Of a stretch of DNA of 64,000 nt, positions 39,781 through 47,843 are shown in pieces. Both the position numbers and the translations under genes were made by a program. The notes below the pieces were generated by a model. That model saw only the letters and a list, made by a program, of their open reading frames with translations. It made no database searches and was not told the DNA's origin. Origin of the DNA: Dehalobacter sp. 12DCB1 (lineage in GTDB: Bacteria; Bacillota; Desulfitobacteriia; Desulfitobacteriales; Syntrophobotulaceae); contig NZ_POSF01000013.1 of the NCBI RefSeq assembly GCF_004343605.1, positions 1-64,000 of the forward strand. The letters are read 5' to 3'. How positions within the stretch are numbered: the first letter of the stretch is position 1; each line of letters starts with the position of its first letter.

Positions 39781-41373
39781 TTAGGACAGATATTTATTGA
39801 AGAAAATCTCTTCAACATTTTCAGTCCCCTTAATCTCTTTCAATTTACTGATGACTTCCAAATCGGCTTCGGTTTGAATACCGACAATGATTATGTTTCT
39901 GCTCATGGAACTGATTTTGCCAACCTGCATACTGGTAATGTTGATGTTATGCTCACCCAATACAGTCCCGACTTTGCCGATCATCCCCGGATAATCCTCA
40001 TGCGAGATAAGCAGGAACCATCCCGAAGGATCTATTTCAACCCTGAAATCGTCGATCTCCACAATCCGCTGTTCACTTTTGCCAAAAAGCGTACCTGCTA
40101 CCTTATGCTCAGTTAAATCAGTTTTAATGGTAATGCTGATCAGATCAACAAAGCTTTGCGCCTCTTTGCTTTTGATCTCCTTGACGGTTATACCGCGTTC
40201 TTTCGCAACTTCAGGCGCGTTGACAATATTGACCTCTTCCTGAAGAATTGGATTTAAGACCTCTTTTATGGCTGCCAGCGTCAGCATTTTGGTATCCGCA
40301 GTGCTGATATCGCCATTATAGCGGACTTCAATATTTTTTATTCTTCCTTCCGTCAGTTTGACAGCCAGAATACACATTTTTTGCATCAAGTGAAGGTAAG
40401 GCTTGATCATATTCATGACATCTCGTGATACAGGCGGAATATTCAGTGAAGTTGAAACCGGTTCGGATCTCAGTGCAGCGAGCACTCCGCGGGCTGCGCA
40501 AACCGCAACCTCATTTTCAGCCTCCTGCGTCCTGGAGGCAAGCCTAGGAGTGCAGACCACATTCTCCATCTTCATCAGCGGATGATCTGGCCGAAGAGGT
40601 TCTTCAGCAAACGCATCCAAAGCTGCTCCGGAAACAATTCCTTCCTGCAGGGCCCAGACCAAAGCTTCCTCATCAATAATCCCGCCTCTGGCACAGTTAA
40701 TAATCTTAATACCTTTTTTCATTCTGGCAAACGCATCTTTATTCAGCAGATTGCGCGTGTCAACTGTCGCTGGAATATGCAGCGTCAGATAATCCGCTTT
40801 GCTGAAGATCAAATCCAGATTCACTAGCTCAATTCCCATCTCTCTGCCTTTATCATCACTAAAAAATGGGTCATGAGCAATCACTTTCATATCGAAAGCT
40901 TTGGCCCTTTTTGCTACGCCCATGCCGACCCGTCCCAGTCCAATGATACCCAAGACCTTGTCTTTCAGCTCCATTCCCAGGAACTTCTGTCTTTGCCACT
41001 CTCCACGCTGAACAGAAGAATAAGCTTGAGGAATCCCTCTGGCCAAAGCCAGGATCATCCCGATGGTATATTCAATGGAAGAAGCACTGTTGCCCTGAGG
41101 GGCATTCAGGACAACAATCCCCTGCTTTGTGGCTGCCTGAATATCGATATGCTCAACTTCCAGACCAGCCCTTCCGATTACTTTCAAATTCCTACCGGCT
41201 TCAATGACTTCACTGCTGACAATCGTATCGCCTCTGATAAGCAAAGCATCGTATTCCGGAATCATTTTGATCAGTTCTTCCTGAGATAATGTGCAATATG
41301 TATCCACGTCATGTTCTTCACGCAGCAGTTGAATTCCAGCCTCTGCCACTTTGTTATTCACCAGAATCTTCAT
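39781..41373 (-). CDS. serA: D-3-phosphoglycerate dehydrogenase
   Basis: 530 residues, the long SerA form. NAD-binding motif GIIGLGRVGMGVAKRAKAFD, catalytic Arg and Glu regions (INCARGGIIDEEAL; ALDAFAEEP), the allosteric-substrate-binding domain (about 320-450) and a C-terminal ACT domain (GMIGKVGTVLGEHNINITSM). The catalytic His expected around residues 285-295 is replaced in the run PRLASRTQEAE, where many SerA proteins read LGASTxEA. First step of serine synthesis from 3-phosphoglycerate. ATG start. Confidence 0.95.
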   Translation of the reverse strand: MKILVNNKVAEAGIQLLREEHDVDTYCTLSQEELIKMIPEYDALLIRGDTIVSSEVIEAGRNLKVIGRAGLEVEHIDIQAATKQGIVVLNAPQGNSASSIEYTIGMILALARGIPQAYSSVQRGEWQRQKFLGMELKDKVLGIIGLGRVGMGVAKRAKAFDMKVIAHDPFFSDDKGREMGIELVNLDLIFSKADYLTLHIPATVDTRNLLNKDAFARMKKGIKIINCARGGIIDEEALVWALQEGIVSGAALDAFAEEPLRPDHPLMKMENVVCTPRLASRTQEAENEVAVCAARGVLAALRSEPVSTSLNIPPVSRDVMNMIKPYLHLMQKMCILAVKLTEGRIKNIEVRYNGDISTADTKMLTLAAIKEVLNPILQEEVNIVNAPEVAKERGITVKEIKSKEAQSFVDLISITIKTDLTEHKVAGTLFGKSEQRIVEIDDFRVEIDPSGWFLLISHEDYPGMIGKVGTVLGEHNINITSMQVGKISSMSRNIIIVGIQTEADLEVISKLKEIKGTENVEEIFFNKYLS

Positions 41374-41412
41374 CTGACTCTACCCCCAGTATCTGAAATA
41401 AACTAAACCTCC

Positions 41413-41440
41413 CATCCCCATGGAGACGAGAGGCAATACC
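41413..41440. other. Hairpin in the serA leader
   Basis: CCTCCCATCCCC / GGAGACGAGAGG is an imperfect stem about 40-70 bases upstream of the serA start. It could be a leader stem or attenuator; no T-box sequence or other known riboswitch signature is visible. Confidence 0.35.
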
Positions 41441-41556
41441 TTCCCTTGCAGCGATTTGCCTAAATTTTAGGTTATTTTGATTATAGAGTTTATTGATTCT
41501 TCTGTCAAGAATCCGTCTTTTAAATCAACATACTTGGCAGATGACTGTCCTTAGTG

Positions 41557-42219
41557 TCATGCGATCACTCTTCTGCTGCCCCGGTAATGCTCCGCCCAGT
41601 AATGTTCATCCAGTGAAGAAATCTGAACGCAATGCTTGGCCGCAGAAATAAACTTGTTATCACCGAGATAGATTCCAACATGACTTGCTCCGGCTCCGTT
41701 GGTATGAAAAAAGATCAGATCGCCAGGTTCTAATCTTGTTTTGGGTATTCCAACCCCCTCTCTAAATTGTGCATACGATGTCCTTGGAAGTTGAATTCCA
41801 TTCTCTAGGAATACTCTTTGGACTAGCCCTGAACAGTCGACACCGGATCTCGACCGGCCGCCCCATTTATAAGCAGTCCCTTTCCAGGTCAGTACCGAAG
41901 CTATGATGCCGGCCTGAATTTCTGCTTTTTCTTTGTTTGCCTCCATCAGAGAAAGCGTACTGACATTTACACAAGAAAAGCTGCTCTCGCCAGCTTTTTC
42001 CTCCATGATTCTAATATTGTCGGTCTGCATAGGGCTTTCGTCAACCATTTTAGCAGGAGCTGCCGTAACTTTAGGACGCGAGGAGGCGATTTCCTGCAGG
42101 GCATAAGGACTAGAGGGGACTACAGCAGTTCCAGCCAGTAGAAGTGCTGTTAGGCCAATCACCTGTTTCGGAACGAGGGTGGGCTGATTGGATTCTGTCA
42201 AAGGGAGCGCAACTTGCAT
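41557..42219 (-). CDS. NlpC/P60 family cell wall hydrolase
   Basis: 220 residues. A hydrophobic N-terminal segment (about 18-36) acts as signal or anchor, a linker follows, and the C-terminal 110 residues are an NlpC/P60 domain with catalytic Cys in GGRSRSGVDCSGLVQRVF, His in GASHVGIYLGDNKF and a third polar residue in AAKHCVQI. The family cleaves peptidoglycan stem peptides. ATG start behind GGAAAGGAG. Confidence 0.85.
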   Translation of the reverse strand: MQVALPLTESNQPTLVPKQVIGLTALLLAGTAVVPSSPYALQEIASSRPKVTAAPAKMVDESPMQTDNIRIMEEKAGESSFSCVNVSTLSLMEANKEKAEIQAGIIASVLTWKGTAYKWGGRSRSGVDCSGLVQRVFLENGIQLPRTSYAQFREGVGIPKTRLEPGDLIFFHTNGAGASHVGIYLGDNKFISAAKHCVQISSLDEHYWAEHYRGSRRVIA

Positions 42220-42508
42220 GATTCGAAACTCCTTTCCAAATAAAATCCAGACAGTCTATATCATTTTTTATGCAGTAAAGAGATGGATTATGCTTTTTAT
42301 CCGGCCAGGTAAAGAAAAAGGTTGTCTGCAAAAATGTCATTTTTGAACATTGAATATATTTTTTATTATCCTTAGTTTTATCTTTTTTTACGTTTTTCCT
42401 TATAAAAGATACTAGTCATTTTTTTGCCTGAATAGCAAAACATTTCATCGTATTTGCGCTGTGGAATGGAACAAACTAAAATAAGAAAAAATAAAGAGGT
42501 GATTTAGT

Positions 42509-42799
42509 TTGGGGAGAAAATCAAATTCTGGTTTGAATCAACTAAAATATGAAGTTTCCAAAGAGTTAGGTATCATGAACAGCGGACCGCAGGAATATGC
42601 GCAGTATCTGGACAACGCCAAATATGAAGTAGCCAATGAATTGGGCATCCAGTTAAACAAGGGATATAACGGAGACATCACATCAAGGGATGCCGGCCGG
42701 ATTGGCGGCCAAATTGGCGGTAAAATCGGCGGAAATATGGTTAAAAAGATGATTGAATTTGCCGAAAGTAACATGGCAAATAATAGTGGAAAACTCTAG
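42509..42799 (+). CDS. Alpha/beta-type small acid-soluble spore protein
   Basis: 96 residues with the SASP pattern: LNQLKYEVSKELGI, DNAKYEVANELGIQL and a conserved GDITSRDAGRIGGQIGGKIG. The two KYEVA/SxELG repeats are where these proteins bind and protect spore DNA, and where the GPR protease cuts. TTG start at 42509 behind AGAGGTGAT. Shows that the organism forms endospores; expression in the forespore under sigma-G is family knowledge. Confidence 0.92.
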   Translation: MGRKSNSGLNQLKYEVSKELGIMNSGPQEYAQYLDNAKYEVANELGIQLNKGYNGDITSRDAGRIGGQIGGKIGGNMVKKMIEFAESNMANNSGKL

Positions 42800-42808
42800 T
42801 ACTAATCA

Positions 42809-42840
42809 AGAGGATGGTTTCGTTTCCATCCTCTTTTTTT
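42809..42840 (+). terminator. Terminator after the SASP gene
   Basis: AGAGGATGG, an 8-base loop, CCATCCTCT, then a T run to 42840. Confidence 0.85.
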
Positions 42841-42845
42841 AATGA

Positions 42846-43790
42846 TCACATTTCCTCATATTCATTAACCAGATCACTGATTATTTTCGCTACAGGTAGG
42901 ATTTCAGTTATCTTTTCAATAGATTGTCCTGAAAAAATCAGTCCTTGATCTAAATTACCCTGTTGGGCATTGATCAAGGCCTCCTTTATGCAAAAAGTTG
43001 CTGTGCATTTTTTTAAACAACCCTCACATATTTGTGGGGATTTTACTTTCCCCGAAAGGATTTCATCTGTAAATGTGTTTCGAATTGCTCTCCCGGGCAG
43101 CCCGACGGGGCTCTGAATGATGACAATATCTTCTGCCGTTGCTCTCAGATAAGCTTCTTTGAGGGACGGCGCTCCATTCGCCTCTTCACTGGCAGCAAAG
43201 CGGATCCCCATTTGCACGCCGTTAGCACCAAGTCTAAATGCCTCCTGTAAATCTCCGGCATCCACAATACCTCCTGCCGCAATGACCGGGATAGAAATAG
43301 CCTCCTTGATCTCAGGAAGAAGAACTCTCATAGACTGATCTGTTCCGAGATGTCCTCCGGCTTCTTTCCCTTCTACTACGACCGCTGCCGCTCCCAGGCT
43401 TTCAGAAATCCTGGCAAGTTTGGCCGTCGATACAATCGGGACTAAAGGGGTTTTTGCCTCAGCACACCAGCGAAAAATGTCCCTGGAAAAACCCGCTCCC
43501 TGGATAATCAGGTCAATGCCTTCTTCCAGCGCAGTACAGACAAGTTCCTTGAAACGCGTTGCTGCAAACATAATATTTATTCCGATGATTCCTTTGGATT
43601 TCTCCCTGGCCTTTCTGATTTCGCCTTTTAATTCAGTTTCATCCAAAGCCGTCGCAGCAATAATTCCTATTCCACCGGCGTTGGCCACAGCCGCAGCCAG
43701 CCGAAAAGTGGAAATTCTAATAGCCATCCCACCTTGGATGATCGGATACTTCGGAATCAGATCTCCTACTCTTAATACAGGTAATTTCAA
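42846..43790 (-). CDS. Nitronate monooxygenase / FabK-like FMN enzyme
   Basis: 314 residues from the TTG at 43790, which has GGAGG 6 bases upstream; the frame extends to 43880 but that part is Lys-rich and unlike the family. Conserved regions: PIIQGGMAIRISTFRLAAAV, AAVVVEGKEAGGHLG, ISIPVIAAGGIVDAGD and GVQMGIRFAASEEA, the 2-nitropropane dioxygenase fold with an FMN phosphate site. A C-terminal CEGCLKKCTATFC could be metal-binding. It may be an enoyl-ACP reductase II or a nitronate oxidase; sequence alone does not decide. Confidence 0.8.
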   Translation of the reverse strand: MKLPVLRVGDLIPKYPIIQGGMAIRISTFRLAAAVANAGGIGIIAATALDETELKGEIRKAREKSKGIIGINIMFAATRFKELVCTALEEGIDLIIQGAGFSRDIFRWCAEAKTPLVPIVSTAKLARISESLGAAAVVVEGKEAGGHLGTDQSMRVLLPEIKEAISIPVIAAGGIVDAGDLQEAFRLGANGVQMGIRFAASEEANGAPSLKEAYLRATAEDIVIIQSPVGLPGRAIRNTFTDEILSGKVKSPQICEGCLKKCTATFCIKEALINAQQGNLDQGLIFSGQSIEKITEILPVAKIISDLVNEYEEM

Positions 43791-44096
43791 AATAGCCCTC
43801 CAATAATTTTTCAACAATTTCTTAAAATTTTTTTGCACAATAATTCTTTTTAATCGTTTTTTCAGCAATAAACCCTTCAAAAATTATTTTGATATTCAAA
43901 GTATTTTTTCTTTGATTTTACCTCTTTTTGATCTACTATTCAAGTTTTTCCCTGTTGGTGATTCCTGTACACCTTGTTGTCAATTCCTGTGTACCTATAC
44001 ACAATCATTCTGTCTGTTCCACAAACACCAGGCTTTCATAGTTTTACCGCGTAATGCTCATACTACCTATATCTGAAAAATGGAGGGCTGAACAGG

Positions 44097-44951
44097 ATGC
44101 ATACAATGTGGAAAGGCTCCATAAGCTTTGGTTTGGTTAATATTCCCATAAAAATGTTTGCTGCTACGGAAGAAAAGGATATCCATTTCAGATACATCCA
44201 TAAAGCGTGCAATACGCCTCTTAAGTATGAAAAGCATTGTCCGACATGCAACAAAAAAGTACAAGAAGATGAAATTGTCCGCGGGTATGAATATGAAACC
44301 GGCCATTTTATTATTATCAACGAGACAGATCTTAGCGCCTTAAAATCTGAAGTGGAAGAAAAGTCAATTGAAATCCTTGATTTTATTAATCTTGCGGAAA
44401 TTGATCCGATTTATTACGACAAATCCTATTACCTAGCTCCGCAGGATACCGGCGGCAAAGCCTATCATCTCCTGCGGCAGTCCATGAATGATACCGGCAA
44501 AATTGCCCTGGCTAAAATGACCATCCGCAATAAACAGACGCTGGCTGCTTTAAGGGTTTACAACAAGATCCTGGTCCTGGAAACCATTTTCTATCCGGAT
44601 GAAATAAGACCGGTCAGTGAGGTACCCGGAATCAGCGAACAGCAGAGTGTCAACGAAAAAGAGCTCGATATTGCAACTCAGCTGATTGCCAACTTGACTG
44701 CACCATTCGAGCCGGAAAAATATAAGGATAATTACCGGGAAGCACTGAGAGATCTAATTAATAAAAAGATTGAAGGCAGGGAAATAGAGATCGCACCTGA
44801 AACTCCTCACCGTAATGTCATTGACTTGATGGAAGCCCTTCAGTCTAGTTTAAAAGAAACCAAAAAGAAATCGAGAGACAAAGCAAAGATTGCAGAAAAA
44901 ACTAAACCGGATACGGATGCCCAGAAAGAAGAAAAGACGACTGCAAGCTAG
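44097..44951 (+). CDS. ku: Ku protein for non-homologous end joining
   Basis: 284 residues. Ku core with MWKGSISFGLVNIPIKMFAA at the start and DLSALKSEVEEKSIEILDF inside; the C-terminal tail (about 255-284) is Lys-rich, as in bacterial Ku that recruits LigD. It binds DNA ends as a homodimer. ATG start behind GGAGGGCTGAACAGG. Followed 74 bases later by the LigD polymerase gene. Confidence 0.93.
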   Translation: MHTMWKGSISFGLVNIPIKMFAATEEKDIHFRYIHKACNTPLKYEKHCPTCNKKVQEDEIVRGYEYETGHFIIINETDLSALKSEVEEKSIEILDFINLAEIDPIYYDKSYYLAPQDTGGKAYHLLRQSMNDTGKIALAKMTIRNKQTLAALRVYNKILVLETIFYPDEIRPVSEVPGISEQQSVNEKELDIATQLIANLTAPFEPEKYKDNYREALRDLINKKIEGREIEIAPETPHRNVIDLMEALQSSLKETKKKSRDKAKIAEKTKPDTDAQKEEKTTAS

Positions 44952-45025
44952 TACCTGAAAAATTTTTATGGAACTATTGCAAGTAATGGAACCGGTCCTG
45001 TCATAAAAATCAGAACAGGTGATGA

Positions 45026-45970
45026 ATGGTTTCAGTAAAAACCTACCTCAAAAGCCCAAGGAAAGGAAATCATCGTGGAATGAACCTGGAAGTCGACGGC
45101 AAAACGCTCACTATAACCAATCCTGAAAAATTATTATGGCCAAGCCTCGGAATCCGCAAGATTGATTATTTGAAAATCCTGCTGGAACTAGCCCCGTATC
45201 TTTTGCCCCACGTCAAAGACCGTTTGTTGACGACGATCCGTTATCCTAATGGTTTTCAGGGGAAGTCCTTTTTCCAAAAAAATATTCCTGATTATGCCCC
45301 AGAGTGGATTCCGACGATCGAATGGCGGGATAATCAGTATATCATTTTAGAATCAGAAGCAATCCTCATTTGGCTCGGAAACCAGGCGTGTCTGGAATTC
45401 CACATTCCATTTAACCCCTATGACAGGGATCAGTATCCTTCTGCACTGGTTTTCGATCTGGACCCTTCCGAAGGTCAGACCTTTGAGAATGTCACGGAAG
45501 TGGCTCTGCTGATTTTTGAAGAGCTTAAAGCGCTTCAGATTACAAGCTATATCAAAACTTCCGGGGCAAGCGGACTTCAGATTCATATTCCGACAGGCGG
45601 AAAGTATGATTACGATACCGCCAGAAAAATCAATGAATTTTTTGCGGTTTATTTCAGCCAGAAATACCCCCGGCAAATTACCCTGGAGCGCAGTGTCGCC
45701 AAAAGAGGCCATAAGCTCTATTTTGACTATCTGCAGATGTGGCAGGGGAAAACCATCATCAGTCCATATTCACCAAGAGCAACAGCCTCCGCATCAATTG
45801 CTGCTCCATTGGAATGGGAAGAGCTGAGGCACGGGGTCAAACCCGAAGATTTTAATCTGCTGAATATCAGCGGCAGGCTGAAGGATAAAGGAGATCTCTT
45901 TGCTCCGCTGAAAAATGGACAGAACAGCAAGAGCTGCCAAGATCTCGACTTTATCCTTGAAAAAATCTAA
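45026..45970 (+). CDS. ligD: LigD polymerase (primase-like) domain protein
   Basis: 314 residues consisting only of the LigD polymerase domain: LTITNPEKLLWPSLGIRKID, catalytic DLDP in ALVFDLDPSEGQTFENV, and KTSGASGLQIHIP. No ligase or phosphoesterase domain is fused, so the ligase must come from elsewhere. With Ku it forms a minimal NHEJ pair, typical of spore-formers that repair breaks on germination. ATG start behind CAGGTGATGA. Confidence 0.9.
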   Translation: MVSVKTYLKSPRKGNHRGMNLEVDGKTLTITNPEKLLWPSLGIRKIDYLKILLELAPYLLPHVKDRLLTTIRYPNGFQGKSFFQKNIPDYAPEWIPTIEWRDNQYIILESEAILIWLGNQACLEFHIPFNPYDRDQYPSALVFDLDPSEGQTFENVTEVALLIFEELKALQITSYIKTSGASGLQIHIPTGGKYDYDTARKINEFFAVYFSQKYPRQITLERSVAKRGHKLYFDYLQMWQGKTIISPYSPRATASASIAAPLEWEELRHGVKPEDFNLLNISGRLKDKGDLFAPLKNGQNSKSCQDLDFILEKI

Positions 45971-46084
45971 TCATTTACCTATTTCTTGGATGTCTCATGA
46001 CAGAAACGATTTAGAAATTGTTTAAAATTCACCGTACTAGTATACCGTTTTCTAAATAACTAGACATTTAAACCTTCATAGCTG

Positions 46085-46190
46085 GGTCTGTGTGCCACAG
46101 TTCCAGCGTAAGCGGAGCATGGATGCGGAGCGCGGCAGTTAGCGCCATGGAGGGCGCTATCTGCCGAGAGCGGAATGTGGCGCACAGACC
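46085..46190. repeat. Structured repeat, copy 2 (after prfC)
   Basis: Outer stem GGTCTGTGTGCCACAG / GTGGCGCACAGACC; compared with copy 1 one pair changes from C-G to T-A on both sides. Inside: AGCGGAGCATGGATGCGGAG with GCGCGG, hairpin AGCGCC-ATGGAG-GGCGCT, and GCCGAGAGC. It ends 32 bases from the prfC stop and is followed by the same AGACCCAAATAAAT as copy 1. Confidence 0.8.
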
Positions 46191-46207
46191 AGACCCAAAT
46201 AAATATT

Positions 46208-46225
46208 CAAAGATCAATGTACTAG
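46208..46225 (-). repeat. Post-stop motif after prfC, short form
   Basis: CAAAGATCAATGTACTAG on the + strand, that is TAG, one base, ACATTGATCTTT on the coding strand, as after pheS and trmFO. The AATTTGACAAATATA part is shortened to AATATTTATTT. Confidence 0.65.
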
Positions 46226-47808
46226 TCGTTAGAGGACGTATGGAACGTGATTTCCGGGTACTTATCCTTCAATCTGTCCAGGTAGTATTCGTCTTCAAGA
46301 AGAACGACCAGCTGGTCATCCTGATCTTTGACGCACAGATTACGGAGCCCGCGCAAATTGGCCGGATCAACAGGTTTATCGCTTTTGACCCAGCGGGCCA
46401 TATGATGCAGAAGATGATGAAGCTGAATTCTTGTGCCATATTCATTTTCGAGACGGTATTCCAGGACCTCAAACTGAAGCTTGCCCACAACGCCGACGAT
46501 CAGTTCCTCGGGCCCATCCATAAAGGTCCGGAAGACCTGCACTGTCCCTTCTTCCGTCAGCTGCTTGATTCCCTTCTGAAACTGTTTGTATTTGGAAAAG
46601 TCCAGATTGATGATCTTGGCAAAATACTCCGGTGCAAACTGCGGCAGCCTTTCGAATTCAAAGGTCCCTTCCTCACTCAGGGTATCGCCGATCCGAAAAA
46701 TGCCCGGATCAAACAAACCCACCACATCTCCGGGATAAGCTTCTTCCAGGATATCGCGTTCTTGTGCCAAAAATTGCTGTGGCTGCGGAAGCTTGATCTT
46801 CTTACCGCTTCGGACATGATTGGCTGCCATTCCACGTTCGAACCTGCCTGAACAGACTCGCATAAACGCGATCCGGTCTCTGTGGGCCGGGTTCATATTG
46901 GCCTGAATCTTAAAAATGAAACCTGAAAATTGAGGATCAGTCGGCTGAATGTCGCCAACCGAACTTTTTTGCGGTCTTGGCTCAGGCGCCATTTCCAGGA
47001 ACTGCTCCAGAAAGGTTTGAACACCAATACTGCTCAGCGCACTGCCGAAGAAGACCGGAGACAGCATCCCCTGCTGAATCATTTCCTCGTCAAACGGATC
47101 CCCGGCAATATCCAATAGTTCCAGATCTTCGCGAAGCTTATCATATAAGGCAGGTTCGAGACAGTCTTTGAGAGCGGGATCTTCAAGACCGCGTTCGTCC
47201 GCATCGATCCGTTTCCGTTCACCGTCCCGGTAAAGCTCCAGACATTGATGCCGCCGGTCGTAGATTGCACTGAAATCTTTTCCCATTCCAACCGGCCAAT
47301 TCAAAGGAACCGTATTGATGCCTAAGACATCCTCAATTTCCTGAAGGACATCCAGCGGGTCTTTGCCAAAACGGTCCAGCTTGTTAATAAACGTAAAAAT
47401 CGGTATGCCTCTCATCCGGCAGACTTTAAACAGCTTGATGGTCTGAGCTTCAACGCCTTTGACCAGATCGATTAGCATGACGGCGCTGTCGGCTGCCATC
47501 AACGTGCGATAGGTATCTTCACTAAAATCTTCGTGCCCGGGTGTATCTAAAATATTGATATGAATTCCGTTGTATGAAAACTGCATGGCGCTTGAAGTTA
47601 CGGAAATGCCACGTTCTTTTTCAATCTGCATCCAGTCGGAAGTTGCATATTTGGCTGCTTTTCTTCCTTTTACCGTACCAGCAAGCCGGATAGCCCCACC
47701 AAAAAACAGCAGCTTCTCTGTTAAGGTTGTTTTCCCCGCATCCGGGTGAGAAATAATTGCAAATGTCCTTCTGGGTTTAATCTGATTCTGGTTCGTCGTC
47801 TTTTCCAT
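46222..47808 (-). CDS. prfC: Peptide chain release factor 3
   Basis: 528 residues. GTPase motifs IISHPDAGKTTLTEKLL (G1), DTPGHEDF (G3), INKLDR (G4), and the RF3-typical GSALSSIGVQTFLEQFLEMA. It removes RF1/RF2 from the ribosome after termination. ATG at 47808 preferred over the TTG at 47811, with AAAGGGAA upstream. Full length. Confidence 0.95.
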   Translation of the reverse strand: MEKTTNQNQIKPRRTFAIISHPDAGKTTLTEKLLFFGGAIRLAGTVKGRKAAKYATSDWMQIEKERGISVTSSAMQFSYNGIHINILDTPGHEDFSEDTYRTLMAADSAVMLIDLVKGVEAQTIKLFKVCRMRGIPIFTFINKLDRFGKDPLDVLQEIEDVLGINTVPLNWPVGMGKDFSAIYDRRHQCLELYRDGERKRIDADERGLEDPALKDCLEPALYDKLREDLELLDIAGDPFDEEMIQQGMLSPVFFGSALSSIGVQTFLEQFLEMAPEPRPQKSSVGDIQPTDPQFSGFIFKIQANMNPAHRDRIAFMRVCSGRFERGMAANHVRSGKKIKLPQPQQFLAQERDILEEAYPGDVVGLFDPGIFRIGDTLSEEGTFEFERLPQFAPEYFAKIINLDFSKYKQFQKGIKQLTEEGTVQVFRTFMDGPEELIVGVVGKLQFEVLEYRLENEYGTRIQLHHLLHHMARWVKSDKPVDPANLRGLRNLCVKDQDDQLVVLLEDEYYLDRLKDKYPEITFHTSSND

Positions 47809-47843
47809 CAAATTCCCTTTCCTTTTTTACGTGCGTGTTTTGC

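Noticed and set aside
41374-41480. T-box or riboswitch upstream of serA
   Set aside because: A hairpin is present, but no T-box sequence, no T-tract and no other riboswitch core could be found.
46090-46851. 253-codon + strand frame over prfC
   Set aside because: Antisense to prfC, begins inside structured repeat copy 2 and shows no domain.
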